From: Hoeflea sp. YIM 152468
GTDB taxonomy: Bacteria; Pseudomonadota; Alphaproteobacteria; Rhizobiales; Rhizobiaceae
NCBI RefSeq assembly: GCF_029210485.1
Contig: NZ_JARGET010000005.1
Span: forward strand, 124,001 to 188,000
DNA: 64,000 nt
Direction: 5' to 3'
A program made the translations under genes and the position numbers. Numbering within the stretch: the stretch's first letter is position 1; the number at the start of each line of letters is the position of its first letter. Below the pieces are notes generated by a model, which was given only the letters and a program-made list of their open reading frames with translations, did not search any database and was not told the DNA's origin. Below are positions 48,659-57,501 of this stretch, piece by piece.

Positions 48659-48969
48659 TTCACTTTCCTTCCCGCAATCCCGGCATTAAAAGCCTGGATG
48701 TATGGCGCCTTGCCGCTCCGTGGCTTCGGAGCATTAAGGCAATCTCGGGGTACAAACCCGGCCTCTGGTTAATCAAACCCGAAGCCGGTGGCAACGAATC
48801 CCCGCCAATCTGGCGATGCTATGCCAGAGAATTTGAATATAGACTTAACGTCCATTCTAGCGCGCTCACGCGCTTGCGCCACCCCACGCACACGGAAACG
48901 TGTTGCAGGAGTAGCGCAATGATTGTCAAAACAGCGCATAAAACTAACCAAACAGCCTGGTTCCTGTGG
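48659..48969 (-). other. Interval between clpP and clpX
   Basis: 311 bases without a supportable gene. It contains a -35-like TTGACA on minus (48926-48931) with no good -10, and a stem-loop (48710-48742: GCTCCG/CGGAGC at the tip, TTGCC/GGCAA at the base), possibly in the clpX leader. Confidence 0.4.
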
Positions 48970-49596
48970 CTATGTCGCGGTTTCGATATACTCGCGCTTG
49001 TCGATGACGCGGTCGATGATACCAAAATCCAGCGCTTCCTCTGATGTCATGAAGTGGTCACGGTCCAGGGTTTTTTCAACCGTCTCGTAATCCTTGCCGG
49101 TGTGGGTGACATAGATCTCGTTGAGGCGGCGCTTCATCTTGATGATGTCCTGCGCATGCCGCTCGATGTCTGAGGCCTGCCCCTGAAACCCGCCCGAGGG
49201 CTGATGCACCATGATGCGGGCATTTGGTGTGGCAAAGCGCATGCCTTTTTCCCCAGCCGCCAGCAACAGCGACCCCATCGACGCAGCCTGGCCGACGCAG
49301 AGCGTCGAGACCGCCGGACGAATGAACTGCATGGTATCGTAGATCGCCATGCCAGCCGTGACCACGCCACCGGGAGAGTTGATGTAGATGGCGATTTCCT
49401 TCTTCGGGTTCTCGGCCTCGAGAAACAGAAGCTGGGCGCAGACGAGCGTCGCCATGTGATCCTCGACCGGACCGGTTATGAAGATAATCCGCTCCTTGAG
49501 CAGCCGCGAATAAATATCATAGGACCGTTCGCCGCGGTTTGTCTGTTCAACGACCATGGGCACCAGGGCCATGGCGGTCTCAACTGTATTTTTCAT
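48970..49596 (-). CDS. clpP: ATP-dependent Clp protease proteolytic subunit
   Basis: A 208-residue serine protease that forms the ClpP tetradecamer. The catalytic Ser106 ([11 protein letters not shown]) and His131 (IMVHQPSGG) are in place and the Asp lies near residue 180 (TLDRDHFM). It starts [22 protein letters not shown] split before [19 protein letters not shown] at 49596 follows GGGAAG; the frame stays open further upstream but without homology. An RpoH-like promoter precedes it. Confidence 0.96.
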   Translation of the reverse strand: MKNTVETAMALVPMVVEQTNRGERSYDIYSRLLKERIIFITGPVEDHMATLVCAQLLFLEAENPKKEIAIYINSPGGVVTAGMAIYDTMQFIRPAVSTLCVGQAASMGSLLLAAGEKGMRFATPNARIMVHQPSGGFQGQASDIERHAQDIIKMKRRLNEIYVTHTGKDYETVEKTLDRDHFMTSEEALDFGIIDRVIDKREYIETAT

Positions 49597-49665
49597 TGCG
49601 CTTCCCTTGTCATACGGCCCGACAGACGGCAAGGCCTGCTCAGAATCAGTCTCATTGAACCCACT

Positions 49666-49695
49666 ACATAGAGTGTGCCCCCCCGCCGCTTCAAG
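49666..49695 (-). promoter_or_regulatory. RpoH (sigma-32) type promoter of clpP
   Basis: On minus: CTTGAAG (49689-49695), 15-bp spacer, CTCTATGT (49666-49673), about 70 bp before the clpP start. It resembles rhizobial RpoH promoters (CTTGAA and a C-rich TAT -10). Confidence 0.5.
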
Positions 49696-49701
49696 ACGCA
49701 A

Positions 49702-50096
49702 GGCTGCGAAACGGCGGGGGGAGGTTGATCACGACCGACGTTAAAGCGAAGTTACGGTTTTCGGATTTTCCAGCTTTCAAGCGATAAATTGCCGCGAGAT
49801 CCGCTCCTGGTTGCAGCGTCCGGACGATGCGCAAACCACGAGAGCTGCGAAACAGCGGGCACGAACCCGGATGCACATGCATTCCCGCTGGTGGTGACAT
49901 GGGCCGGCTTGCCGTCGCGGGGCATGCAGTCTCGGGCAGTGGCCCTCCCAGCAGCGCTGTTCTCCCTGCAGACAAGACCCGCCTGACCGATCGGTCCGGG
50001 TCGACGTCAAGCAGCAAGATCTGATCAATGCAGTCTGGTACAGTTTGCCTAAAGAACATCGAAGGCAAAGCACAGATGTGCAAAACAGCCAGTGCA
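49702..50096. other. Gene-free interval between clpP promoter and CtrA box
   Basis: About 400 bases with no credible gene on either strand; short frames have no ribosome site and no recognisable protein content. It is part of the 613-bp divergent region between clpP and the repeat-protein gene. Confidence 0.4.
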
Positions 50097-50111
50097 TTAA
50101 CGATTATTTAA
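50097..50111 (+). promoter_or_regulatory. Full CtrA box upstream of the repeat-protein gene
   Basis: TTAA (50097-50100), seven bases, TTAA (50108-50111): an exact match to the CtrA consensus TTAA-N7-TTAA, 99 bp before the ATG at 50210. Confidence 0.6.
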
Positions 50112-50209
50112 GGTTTTACTTCCCTCCCCACAAAGACTGCGGCACACTGAACCTGACAGACGCGGCAGACGGCAGATCAAACGCCGCACGCGTGATCAGG
50201 GAGTGTACC

Positions 50210-50803
50210 ATGTTTGAGTTTTCGTCCATTCGCCGCGGAATTGTCGCCGCAACCCTGGCAACGTCCATTGCCTCACCTGCCTTGGCCGGTGGCAAATCCT
50301 TGTCGTGCTATCAGCAGGTGCATCAGCCGGCGGTATACAAAACCGTTCATCAGCAGGTCGTCGTCCGGCCTGGCGGCGTGGTTCATGAAACCATTCCCGC
50401 GCGCTACGGACAGATTACCGAAAAAGTGCTGATCGAGCCGGAACGGGTGATCGCCCGGAAAATCCCGGCGGTGGTCAAGACCGTGCACCAGACGGTGATG
50501 GTGCGGGCCAAATCCGTGGGCTGGGAATGGCGTCGCGTTCACGGCGTCAAGACCCTGTGCAAGGTGGCCTACCCCGCACAGTACGAGACGAGAGCCCGGA
50601 CGGTTGTCGTGCATCCCGCCCGGACTGTGCATGAACGGATTCCAGCCCGGTATGCCCACCGCAGCCGCACGGTTGTGGTGGAGGCTGCCCGCACCATTGC
50701 GCGCCAGGTGCCGCCGGTGATTAAAACGGTGGCGCGAAACGTGGAAGTCCGCCCTGCGTCGTCCGGCTGGGTTCAGGTCTCGGGCAGAAGCCGCTGCCAT
50801 TGA
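50210..50803 (+). CDS. Secreted two-repeat protein of unknown function
   Basis: A 197-residue exported protein; the signal peptide ends near ASPALA/GG. The mature part is two tandem units of about 75 residues that share the pattern VxVRP/HPxxxVHE-(T/R)-IPARYxxxxxxVxVExxRxIARxxPxVxKTV followed by a GW segment and a Cys (compare VHETIPARYGQITEKVLIEP with VHERIPARYAHRSRTVVVEA). Each unit ends with a Cys (LCKV and SRCH). I do not know the family. ATG at 50210 follows GGGAG; a much earlier in-frame ATG lacks a signal peptide. A CtrA box upstream suggests cell-cycle control, so an envelope or surface role is likely (inference). Confidence 0.8.
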   Translation: MFEFSSIRRGIVAATLATSIASPALAGGKSLSCYQQVHQPAVYKTVHQQVVVRPGGVVHETIPARYGQITEKVLIEPERVIARKIPAVVKTVHQTVMVRAKSVGWEWRRVHGVKTLCKVAYPAQYETRARTVVVHPARTVHERIPARYAHRSRTVVVEAARTIARQVPPVIKTVARNVEVRPASSGWVQVSGRSRCH

Positions 50804-50963
50804 GGGCGGCAATCGAGCCTGGTTGGATTGCACCATGCCGTCTGGAGCCTGCCAGGCGGCATCGGTACGGATTGTCCGATCTTTGCTGCTTATCCCCGAA
50901 GATATGACGCCGGAGGCCAGTCTTCGCATTTGCATCCGGCACGATCCGGGCTAAGCCACGCCC

Positions 50964-52172
50964 ATGATCAGGCACTCTCTCTCCGTTTCACAGGATCCCC
51001 GCGATCCCGAATTCGTCCAGGACCCCTATGGGTTTTACGCCGAGAGGCACCGCGCCTCCCCGGTCTTTTACTGGGAGGAGTACGGCATGTGGTGCGTGGC
51101 GGGCTACGATCAGGTCAATTCGCTGTTGCGCGACCGGCGGTTTGGTCGCGAAAACCGCTGGGGCGCACCGCTGAACCCTGCCGAGGGGCGTGAGCATCTT
51201 GCCGATTTCGATCGGATCGAAAGCGGTTCACTGCTCGAGCGCGAACCCCCGGCCCACACGCGGCTGAGGACCTTGGTCAACCGCGCTTTCGTCTCCCGCT
51301 CGGTGGAGCGGCTCAGACCGCGCATCCATGCGCTCGCCCATCAGTTGGTCGATGCCCTGCCGGGTGATAAGGCTTTTGATCTCCTGCCCTCCTTCGCAAC
51401 GCCGATCCCTCTGACGGTGATTTGCGAATTGCTCGGCGTGCCGGTCGACCGCGCCGATGATCTGCTTGGCTGGTCGCACGCCATGTGCGAAATGTATGTA
51501 CCGCAGCGGTCACGCGAGACCGAAGTGCGGGCCAACCGCGCTGCCGCCAATTTCGGCGCATTTTTGACCGCGCACATTGAAGAGCACAGACACACCCATG
51601 CCGACGATTTGCTGTCGGCGCTTATCGCGGTGCGCGACACCGGCGAAAAACTGACCGATGACGAGCTCATCTCCACCTGCGTGCTATTGCTCAATGCCGG
51701 GCATGAAGCCACCGTGCACCAGTCCGGCAATGCCGTGAAAACCATTCTCGATCAGGGCGGCGATCCGTGCCGGTTCTTTGCAACGCCCGAGGCTACGACC
51801 GCGACAGTCGAAGAAGCGCTCAGATTTGACGCGCCTTTGCACATGTTCAACCGTTACGCCTATGAGGACATCGACCTCGGGCCGGTAATCTTGAAGCCGG
51901 GTCAACAGGTCGCGCTGCTGCTGGGGGCGGCCAACCGCGATCCGTCGGCTTTCGAGGCGCCGGACAAGTTCCGCCCCGGACGGGCTGACCAGAAGAATGT
52001 CAGCTTTGGCGCAGGCCTGCATTTCTGCATCGGTGCGCCCTTGGCGCGGCTTGAACTGCAGGAATCGCTTGCCGTGCTGTTTTCGCGGCGGCCCGATCTC
52101 AAGCTCAGTCAGCCCGCGCGCTATCGCGACAGCTACCACTTCCATGGACTCGAGCGCCTGATGGTCTGCTGA
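50964..52172 (+). CDS. Cytochrome P450
   Basis: A 402-residue soluble class I P450 monooxygenase. The heme ligand is Cys355 in FGAGLHFCIGAPLAR, the oxygen-activating I-helix motif is AGHEAT (245-250), and the K-helix ExxR is EEALR (283-287). No ferredoxin or reductase gene is within the window, so it must use partners encoded elsewhere. The substrate cannot be predicted; the closest style is the CYP107-like bacterial group. It stands alone, convergent with a cupin gene. Confidence 0.95.
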   Translation: MIRHSLSVSQDPRDPEFVQDPYGFYAERHRASPVFYWEEYGMWCVAGYDQVNSLLRDRRFGRENRWGAPLNPAEGREHLADFDRIESGSLLEREPPAHTRLRTLVNRAFVSRSVERLRPRIHALAHQLVDALPGDKAFDLLPSFATPIPLTVICELLGVPVDRADDLLGWSHAMCEMYVPQRSRETEVRANRAAANFGAFLTAHIEEHRHTHADDLLSALIAVRDTGEKLTDDELISTCVLLLNAGHEATVHQSGNAVKTILDQGGDPCRFFATPEATTATVEEALRFDAPLHMFNRYAYEDIDLGPVILKPGQQVALLLGAANRDPSAFEAPDKFRPGRADQKNVSFGAGLHFCIGAPLARLELQESLAVLFSRRPDLKLSQPARYRDSYHFHGLERLMVC

Positions 52173-52357
52173 TATCGTCGACCATGTTGGCCGTCCCCGC
52201 CCGGAAAAAGCCAAACAGCACCATTGCGAACCGCCGCCGCTGGCGTCACCGGATGATGCTCGGCATCTGAGCGGATGCACAAAAATGGCTGGCGCATTTC
52301 ATTTGGGCAATGCATGTCCGGCATCGCCCCAATGAAGCCGTTTGAACGCGCCGTAAA

Positions 52358-52702
52358 TTAGAGTTTTATAACGTACTCTTTGCGAGTCGTTTCAACAACT
52401 TCCCAGCTTCCCTTGAACCCCGGTCGCAGAATGAAGCTGTCCCCGGCCTTGACTGTGACACTCTCGCCGCCGTCTTCGGTCACAACCGACACCCCTTCGA
52501 GAATATGGCAATATTCCCACTCGTCGTAGCAGATCCGCCATTTGCCCGGCGTCGACTGCCAGATGCCGCAATAGAGTCCGTCGCGCTCTTCGAGGTTCCA
52601 GGCGGTGTGCACCGGATCTCCTGCCAGAACCTTCTCTGCGTCCGGCCTCGAGACCTCCCGGTCAGCTGAGGGACGGAGCGGAATGAAGTATGCCTTGGTC
52701 AT
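52358..52702 (-). CDS. Cupin-domain protein (Cupin_3/DUF861 type)
   Basis: A 114-residue single-domain cupin. It has the Cupin_3 signature GIWQSTPGKWRICYDEWEYCHILEG (two parts) and the barrel end TVKAGDSFILRPGFKGSWEV. The usual metal histidines are mostly replaced, leaving one His in the core, as in ethanolamine-utilisation-like cupins. Role unknown. ATG at 52702 follows AGGTG. It shares a divergent region with the DUF6653-like gene. Confidence 0.85.
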   Translation of the reverse strand: MTKAYFIPLRPSADREVSRPDAEKVLAGDPVHTAWNLEERDGLYCGIWQSTPGKWRICYDEWEYCHILEGVSVVTEDGGESVTVKAGDSFILRPGFKGSWEVVETTRKEYVIKL

Positions 52703-52830
52703 GCTTCGCACCTGAAAAGACTTGATCCGGGAGCACCCCTGTCTGAACCTGGGACAGGATAGCGCCACCGCTGTTGACTGCGCGGCACGCGATGTGAAGA
52801 CAATATGCGAGCCACACACAGGATGCACCC

Positions 52831-53343
52831 ATGCGGATCGACAAAGCAATTGAAAGCGTGATGATGATGGATGACCCGACCTGGGCGCGTCATGCCAGCC
52901 CGTGGAGTTTCTGGACGCGGGTGCCGCTGCTGGCGCTGTTCGCGCTCGCCGTCTGGTCGCGGGTCTGGATCGGCTGGTGGAGCCTTGTCCCCATCGGCCT
53001 GGTTCTGGTGTGGACGCTTGTCAATCCGCGTGCCTTTTCACCACCGGCGACGCTGGACAACTGGGCCTCGCAGGTGGTGCTGGGCGAGCGCTGCTGGCTG
53101 GCGCGCAAGACCAAACCGATTCCTGCACACCATGCGAAAGCGGCCATGATCCTGAGCCTGCTGTCGGGCCTTTCGATCATCCCCCTCGCCTACGGCCTCT
53201 GGGTGCTTGATGCCTGGGCCGTTTTCGCCGGCGCGATGCTGGCATCGGTCTTCAAGCTGTGGTTCGGCGACCGCATGGCCTGGCTCTGGGCAGACATGGC
53301 AGACCGGCCCGAAACCGAACGATCCGGGGCTCAGCAGACCTGA
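52831..53343 (+). CDS. Membrane protein, DUF6653-like
   Basis: A 170-residue inner-membrane protein with two pairs of hydrophobic segments (LLALFALAVWSRVWIGWW / SLVPIGLVLVWTLV and AMILSLLSGLSIIPLAYGLW / AVFAGAMLASVFKLWF) around a soluble loop. The beginning, DDPTWARHASPWSFWTR, and the WSRVWIGW pattern match what I recall as DUF6653; function unknown. Its 3' end overlaps the convergent small secreted-protein gene by 13 bp. Confidence 0.7.
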   Translation: MRIDKAIESVMMMDDPTWARHASPWSFWTRVPLLALFALAVWSRVWIGWWSLVPIGLVLVWTLVNPRAFSPPATLDNWASQVVLGERCWLARKTKPIPAHHAKAAMILSLLSGLSIIPLAYGLWVLDAWAVFAGAMLASVFKLWFGDRMAWLWADMADRPETERSGAQQT

Positions 53344-53627
53344 ACGCCGCACGCGGTGATGGTGAACTCGTTCGCAGGCTCGGTCAGCGCGCCATCGAAC
53401 TGACGACCGTCGGCGCACTGGGCCCGCGCCGCGAAGGTAAGCCGTCCCGCCAGCTCGCCTTCCTTCAGATTGAGAAAATACTCAACCGCACAGTCCTTTT
53501 CGATGGCCAGTTGCTCGGAGAGCTGGTCGAGCCATGCCGGATTGGCAGATTGCGCCTGGGCAAGCGACGTCACGGTCAACATCAGCGCGGCTGTGATCGT
53601 CAAGGTTCGGACATCTGTTTGCGACAT
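53331..53627 (-). CDS. Small secreted protein of unknown function
   Basis: A 98-residue protein with a signal peptide (ending SLAQA/QSANP) and four cysteines in the mature part (KDCAVEYF, ARAQCADGR and a final ACGVQVC), so it is likely disulfide-linked in the periplasm. No family recognised. ATG at 53627 is chosen over 53639 because the signal peptide then has a normal length. Confidence 0.6.
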   Translation of the reverse strand: MSQTDVRTLTITAALMLTVTSLAQAQSANPAWLDQLSEQLAIEKDCAVEYFLNLKEGELAGRLTFAARAQCADGRQFDGALTEPANEFTITACGVQVC

Positions 53628-53707
53628 GGGCTCCACCATTTGAGTTTAGCGGCAGTCTAGCTGTTGGCGCCCTCGCCTGCCTTGCTGCAGATCAAATGCA
53701 AGAACGC

Positions 53708-54508
53708 TTATTTTCCCAGTGCGGCATCGAGGCAGTCCGGGGCGACATATTTCAATTCGTCCTGAGCAAACGGAACCCTGACCATGGCCGGGGCATCGGC
53801 GTTGGTGCTTTCGACCTTGCGGGCCAGGAGGTCGCCAAATGCTGCAGTCGTCTTGTCCGGGTCCGTGAGGATTTCATAGGTGTGGACGTAGCACGGGCCG
53901 ATTCCGTCGCCGCAGGTGCCACCATTGTCGGAATGGGTCGGGATGAAGCCGAGATCAACGATCTTGTCACCGATGGCAGCGAATACGGTTACTCCGCCTT
54001 CGGTGTAGCCTTGACCGGTGTAGCCGGACTCCATCAGCCAGCCGTGATTGCCCTGCCCCAGACGGACGACCCGAAAGGCCTCTTCCGAGGGGGTGGCGCC
54101 CCAGGAGCCGGCATCCTCGGCCAGGCTGTTGCGCGCCACCAGGGTCAGGTGCGTGCTTTCGCCACGCAACATCACCAGCCCCAGCTTTCCGCTGCAGGCA
54201 TGGCAATCGGCGCGACCGCCATCAGAAGTTGGTGCGTATCCGGACATCGCGACATAATGCGTCAGCCCGGCGGCACCGGGGACGGAAGCCAGAAGATGCG
54301 GACGCATGCATATTTTGCCGCTACCGCCACTGCCGACCCAGCATTTCAACCGTTTGTCGTACCGGCCGTAAAACTCCTCCATCACCGCAGCCCAAAACGC
54401 TTTCGGATTTTCAACCGCGGACGACGGGATGGACGTCAGCGTCCCGGCCTGGACCGAACCGATTTGCAGCAGCGCCGACATCAGGAAAAACAGGCAGATC
54501 TTGTACAT
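53708..54508 (-). CDS. Secreted cysteine-rich protein of unknown function
   Basis: A 266-residue exported protein: signal peptide YKICLFFLMSALLQIGSVQA, then a mature domain with about eight cysteines, among them a CHAC motif (RADCHACSGKLGLVML) and GGTCGDGIGPCYVH. The middle has a beta-rich look (GYTEGGVTVFAAIGDKIVDLGF). I do not recognise the family; a lipoprotein box is absent. GGGAGG precedes the ATG at 54508. It is followed by another small secreted protein on the same strand and may be cotranscribed with it. Confidence 0.7.
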   Translation of the reverse strand: MYKICLFFLMSALLQIGSVQAGTLTSIPSSAVENPKAFWAAVMEEFYGRYDKRLKCWVGSGGSGKICMRPHLLASVPGAAGLTHYVAMSGYAPTSDGGRADCHACSGKLGLVMLRGESTHLTLVARNSLAEDAGSWGATPSEEAFRVVRLGQGNHGWLMESGYTGQGYTEGGVTVFAAIGDKIVDLGFIPTHSDNGGTCGDGIGPCYVHTYEILTDPDKTTAAFGDLLARKVESTNADAPAMVRVPFAQDELKYVAPDCLDAALGK

Positions 54509-54644
54509 GGTTCGCGCCTCCCAAGATTCCATCAAAGCAGCAGCCGGGCCTTCGGGCAACCCTGCATCCAGGATGCATCGGATGCAAAGCATACGGCCCG
54601 GCAGTGAATGCCGGGCCGCTGAAACTCATCCAACAAGCGCTGGT

Positions 54645-55928
54645 TCAAGCCTTGGCGAGTGCCTGCTCCAGATCGGCGATGATGTCCTTGACGTCTTCGA
54701 TGCCGATCGACAGCCGCACCACATCCGGGCCGGCGCCAGCAGCGGCCTGCTGCTCCGGCGTCAATTGGGCGTGGGTGGTCGAGGCCGGATGGATGACCAG
54801 CGAGCGGGTGTCGCCGATATTGGCCAGGTGCGAGAACATCTCGAGGCCATCAACAAACTTGACGCCGGAGTCATAACCGCCCTTGAGGCCGAAGGTGAAA
54901 ACCGAGCCCGCGCCCTTGGGAGAATACCGCTGCTGCAAGGCATGGTTTTCATGATCAGGCAGGCCGGCATAATGCACCCAGGCAACCTTGTCGTGCTTGG
55001 TCAGCCATTCGGCGACGGCCAGCGCGTTGTCGCAATGGCGCTGCATGCGCAGCGGCAGGGTTTCGGCGCCCGTCACCAGCATGAAGGCGTTGAACGGCGA
55101 AATCGCCGGACCGAGGTCGCGCAGGCCGATCACACGGCAGGCAATGGCGAAAGCAAAATTGCCGAAGGTCTCGTGCAACACCATGCCGCCATATTCCGCG
55201 CGCGGCTCCGACAAGGTCGGGTATTTGCCGGATTTCGACCAGTCAAACGATCCACCGTCAACGATCACGCCGCCCATGGAGTTGCCATGGCCGCCGATGA
55301 ATTTGGTCAGCGAATGCAGCACCACGTCGGCGCCATGCTGGATCGGCTGGATCAGATAGGGCGACGCCATGGTGTTGTCGACGATCAGCGGCAATCCATG
55401 CTTGTGCGCCACTTCGGCGATGGCGCTGATGTCGACAAATGTGCCGCCCGGGTTGGCCAGGCTTTCGACAAAGATCGCCTTGGTCCTCTCATCAATCTGG
55501 CTTTCAATGCTGGTCATATCGGCCGGATCAGCCCAGCGCACATGCCAGTCAAACGACTTGAAGGATTTGCCGAACTGGTTGATCGAGCCACCATAGAGCT
55601 GGTTGGCGGCAATGAAGTTGTCGCCCGGGCGCATGATGGTGTGAAAAACGATCAATTGTGCCGCGTGGCCTGAGGCAACCGCGAGCGCGGCTGTGCCGCC
55701 TTCCAGCGCCGCAACCCGCTCTTCAAGCACGGCCTGAGTCGGATTCATGATGCGGGTGTAGATGTTGCCGAAGGCCTTCAAGCCGAACAGCGACGCGGCA
55801 TGATCGGCATCATCAAAGACGAAGGCGGTGGTCTGGTAGATCGGTGTGGCGCGTGCGCCCGTGGCGGGATCCGGCTGGGCCCCCGCATGTACAGCTAATG
55901 TATTGAAACCCGGCTGATTGTTCGACAT
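54645..55928 (-). CDS. metY: O-acetylhomoserine aminocarboxypropyltransferase (sulfhydrylase)
   Basis: A 427-residue PLP enzyme that makes homocysteine from O-acetylhomoserine and sulfide, the direct route to methionine. It belongs to the Cys/Met metabolism family: RIMNPTQAVLEERVAALEGG, the PLP-contact VDNTMASPYL, and the Schiff-base Lys209 in HSLTKFIGGHGNSMGG. Length and the long-form insertions fit the O-acetylhomoserine branch. I looked for a SAM-II type riboswitch in the leader and found none. A CoA-binding protein gene lies upstream, a pairing common in rhizobia. Confidence 0.92.
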   Translation of the reverse strand: MSNNQPGFNTLAVHAGAQPDPATGARATPIYQTTAFVFDDADHAASLFGLKAFGNIYTRIMNPTQAVLEERVAALEGGTAALAVASGHAAQLIVFHTIMRPGDNFIAANQLYGGSINQFGKSFKSFDWHVRWADPADMTSIESQIDERTKAIFVESLANPGGTFVDISAIAEVAHKHGLPLIVDNTMASPYLIQPIQHGADVVLHSLTKFIGGHGNSMGGVIVDGGSFDWSKSGKYPTLSEPRAEYGGMVLHETFGNFAFAIACRVIGLRDLGPAISPFNAFMLVTGAETLPLRMQRHCDNALAVAEWLTKHDKVAWVHYAGLPDHENHALQQRYSPKGAGSVFTFGLKGGYDSGVKFVDGLEMFSHLANIGDTRSLVIHPASTTHAQLTPEQQAAAGAGPDVVRLSIGIEDVKDIIADLEQALAKA

Positions 55929-56137
55929 GGATCACTCCTGTTGTGCCCGAAAACAGTATGCAGGGGTTATCCCGCATGTGCGCGTCGCGGTCAAAGAAGA
56001 AATTTGCGCGGAGCAGCTCAAAACCGCGCATCCACATTCACCTGGGGCCTTCAAACCGGAATATAATTCCTTTGAGCCTCGCTGTCGTGAAAGAAAGTGC
56101 AGAGATTCGTCACAGCGCGCGCGCAAGGCGCAGAAGC

Positions 56138-56610
56138 TCACTCGGTTAAAGTTTCGACGCTCTCGTCGGCAGGTTCACATCCGGGCAATCGCGCCAGCAG
56201 CCAGTCCCGGGATGGACGAACAGTCTCGGGCAGGTCCTGCAAGACATCATCGATCACCTCTGCGGATGCGGTGCTGACTTCGCAGCCATAATCCTCAAGG
56301 TCTCGATCCGGGTTGAGCTCTTTCCATCCAGATAATCCTGCCGCTCAAAGGCAACCGCCGCAGCCATGCCCGCGACCGGCAAGACCACCATTGCGCGACG
56401 CAACCTTGCCTTGGCCTTGGCGCGAACAACTGCGGCGGCAATGGCTTTGCGATGGGCAATGGCCGTTGCCGCCGCGCTGGCAGTCATGGTGGTCACCTGC
56501 GCGGTCAGCGAAACCGCCCACACGCCCATGCTGATGGCCGTGGTGGCCAAAGACACGCAGAGCACAGCCAGAAACCCCGCCGTCCGCACCAGTGCGAATA
56601 TCCGCCTCAT
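56138..56610 (-). pseudogene. Frameshifted membrane-protein gene
   Basis: From ATG 56610 the frame codes a membrane helix (FALVRTAGFLAVLCVSLAT...), an Ala-rich basic helix (AIAHRKAIAAAVVRAKAKA) and a second hydrophobic part ending FERQDYLDG near 56330, then runs out of sense and stops at 56254. The -1 frame takes over at the same place with WKELNPDRDLEDYGCEVSTA, then SAEVIDDVLQDLPETVRPSR, and stays open to TGA at 56138-56140. The two halves read as one protein if one base is missing around 56325-56335. I recall similar unsplit proteins in rhizobia, from memory only. It could be a recent mutation or a sequence error; no -1 slippery heptamer is evident. Confidence 0.65.
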
Positions 56611-56812
56611 GAGACCCAACCCAGCCACTGCATTGTCGTCATCTATCTGATCCTGCGCCGCGACGCCGGCGGGCCATCATTCTGCAAAGCATTGAATCAG
56701 AACTGTGGCGCATGGCGTCGACGCCAGGTGTTGTGCCCCTTGCAAGGCTGATCCTCACCGGCTGCGAACGGCGCGCGGCAATCGCTGCCCACCAGGACAA
56801 GCCGGACCGGCC

Positions 56813-57349
56813 CTACTCCTTGCCGGTTTGCGGCACTCGCAACCCGTAACTCTGGAAGCCGGTGCGCATGACCGGTTTGCGCGCGGACACAACGCCCGAG
56901 TTGACACCGTTCCAGCCGATTTCGCCGGACAGGCGGGCATATTCGATCTTCGGGCAGCGATTCATCACCACCTTGATGCCGGCGGCTTCGGCGCGGGCAG
57001 CGGCTTCATCATCGCGCACGGTGAGCTGCATCCAGATCACTTTCGGCAGCGGATCAAGCGCCAGCACCTCATCGACAATGCCCGGAACCGCATTGGAAGC
57101 CCGGAATATGTCGACCATGTCGATGGCCACAGGCACATCGCTGAGCCGTGCATAGGTCATCTGCCCGAGGATGGACTTGCCCGCCTGCCCCGGATTGACC
57201 GGGATGACATGATAGCCCTTGGCGAGCATGTATTTCATGACGAAGAAGCTCGGACGCACCTCGTTGGCGGACGCGCCGACCACGGCAACGGTCTTTACCG
57301 ATTGCAGGATGCCGGAAATGTAGGAATTGGCGTAGCTGTCGTGGTTCAT
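56813..57349 (-). CDS. CoA-binding (YccU-like) protein
   Basis: A 178-residue single-domain Rossmann-fold protein of the CoA_binding family. It has VKTVAVVGASANEVRPSF, a Gly-rich nucleotide loop region (GYHVIPVNPGQAGKSILGQ), VDIFRASNAVPGIVDE and VIWMQLTVRDDEAAARAEAAG, and the Asn-Arg-Cys-Pro (MNRCPKIEY) end common to the YccU group. These proteins bind CoA; their job is unknown. It lies upstream of metY with the frameshifted gene between. Confidence 0.9.
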   Translation of the reverse strand: MNHDSYANSYISGILQSVKTVAVVGASANEVRPSFFVMKYMLAKGYHVIPVNPGQAGKSILGQMTYARLSDVPVAIDMVDIFRASNAVPGIVDEVLALDPLPKVIWMQLTVRDDEAAARAEAAGIKVVMNRCPKIEYARLSGEIGWNGVNSGVVSARKPVMRTGFQSYGLRVPQTGKE

Positions 57350-57501
57350 CCGGAGCGCATCCTGCTAGATCTGATCCGGTTGTCGCAACAGCATCCGGGT
57401 GCGTCAAGCACCGCGACAACCGCTTCGCCCTTGTCGGCGATCAAATCTGCGACACATTGCATCTGTAGCCACTCGCGAGACGCCACCAGGAGGAAGTCGC
57501 C

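Noticed and set aside
55929-56137. SAM-II or SAH riboswitch before metY
   Set aside because: I searched the metY leader for the SAM-II core (GTGATTTG-type and GCTAAA elements) and did not find it.
56320-56345. Programmed -1 frameshift in the split membrane-protein gene
   Set aside because: No X-XXY-YYZ slippery heptamer is visible at the joint; a simple one-base loss explains it better.
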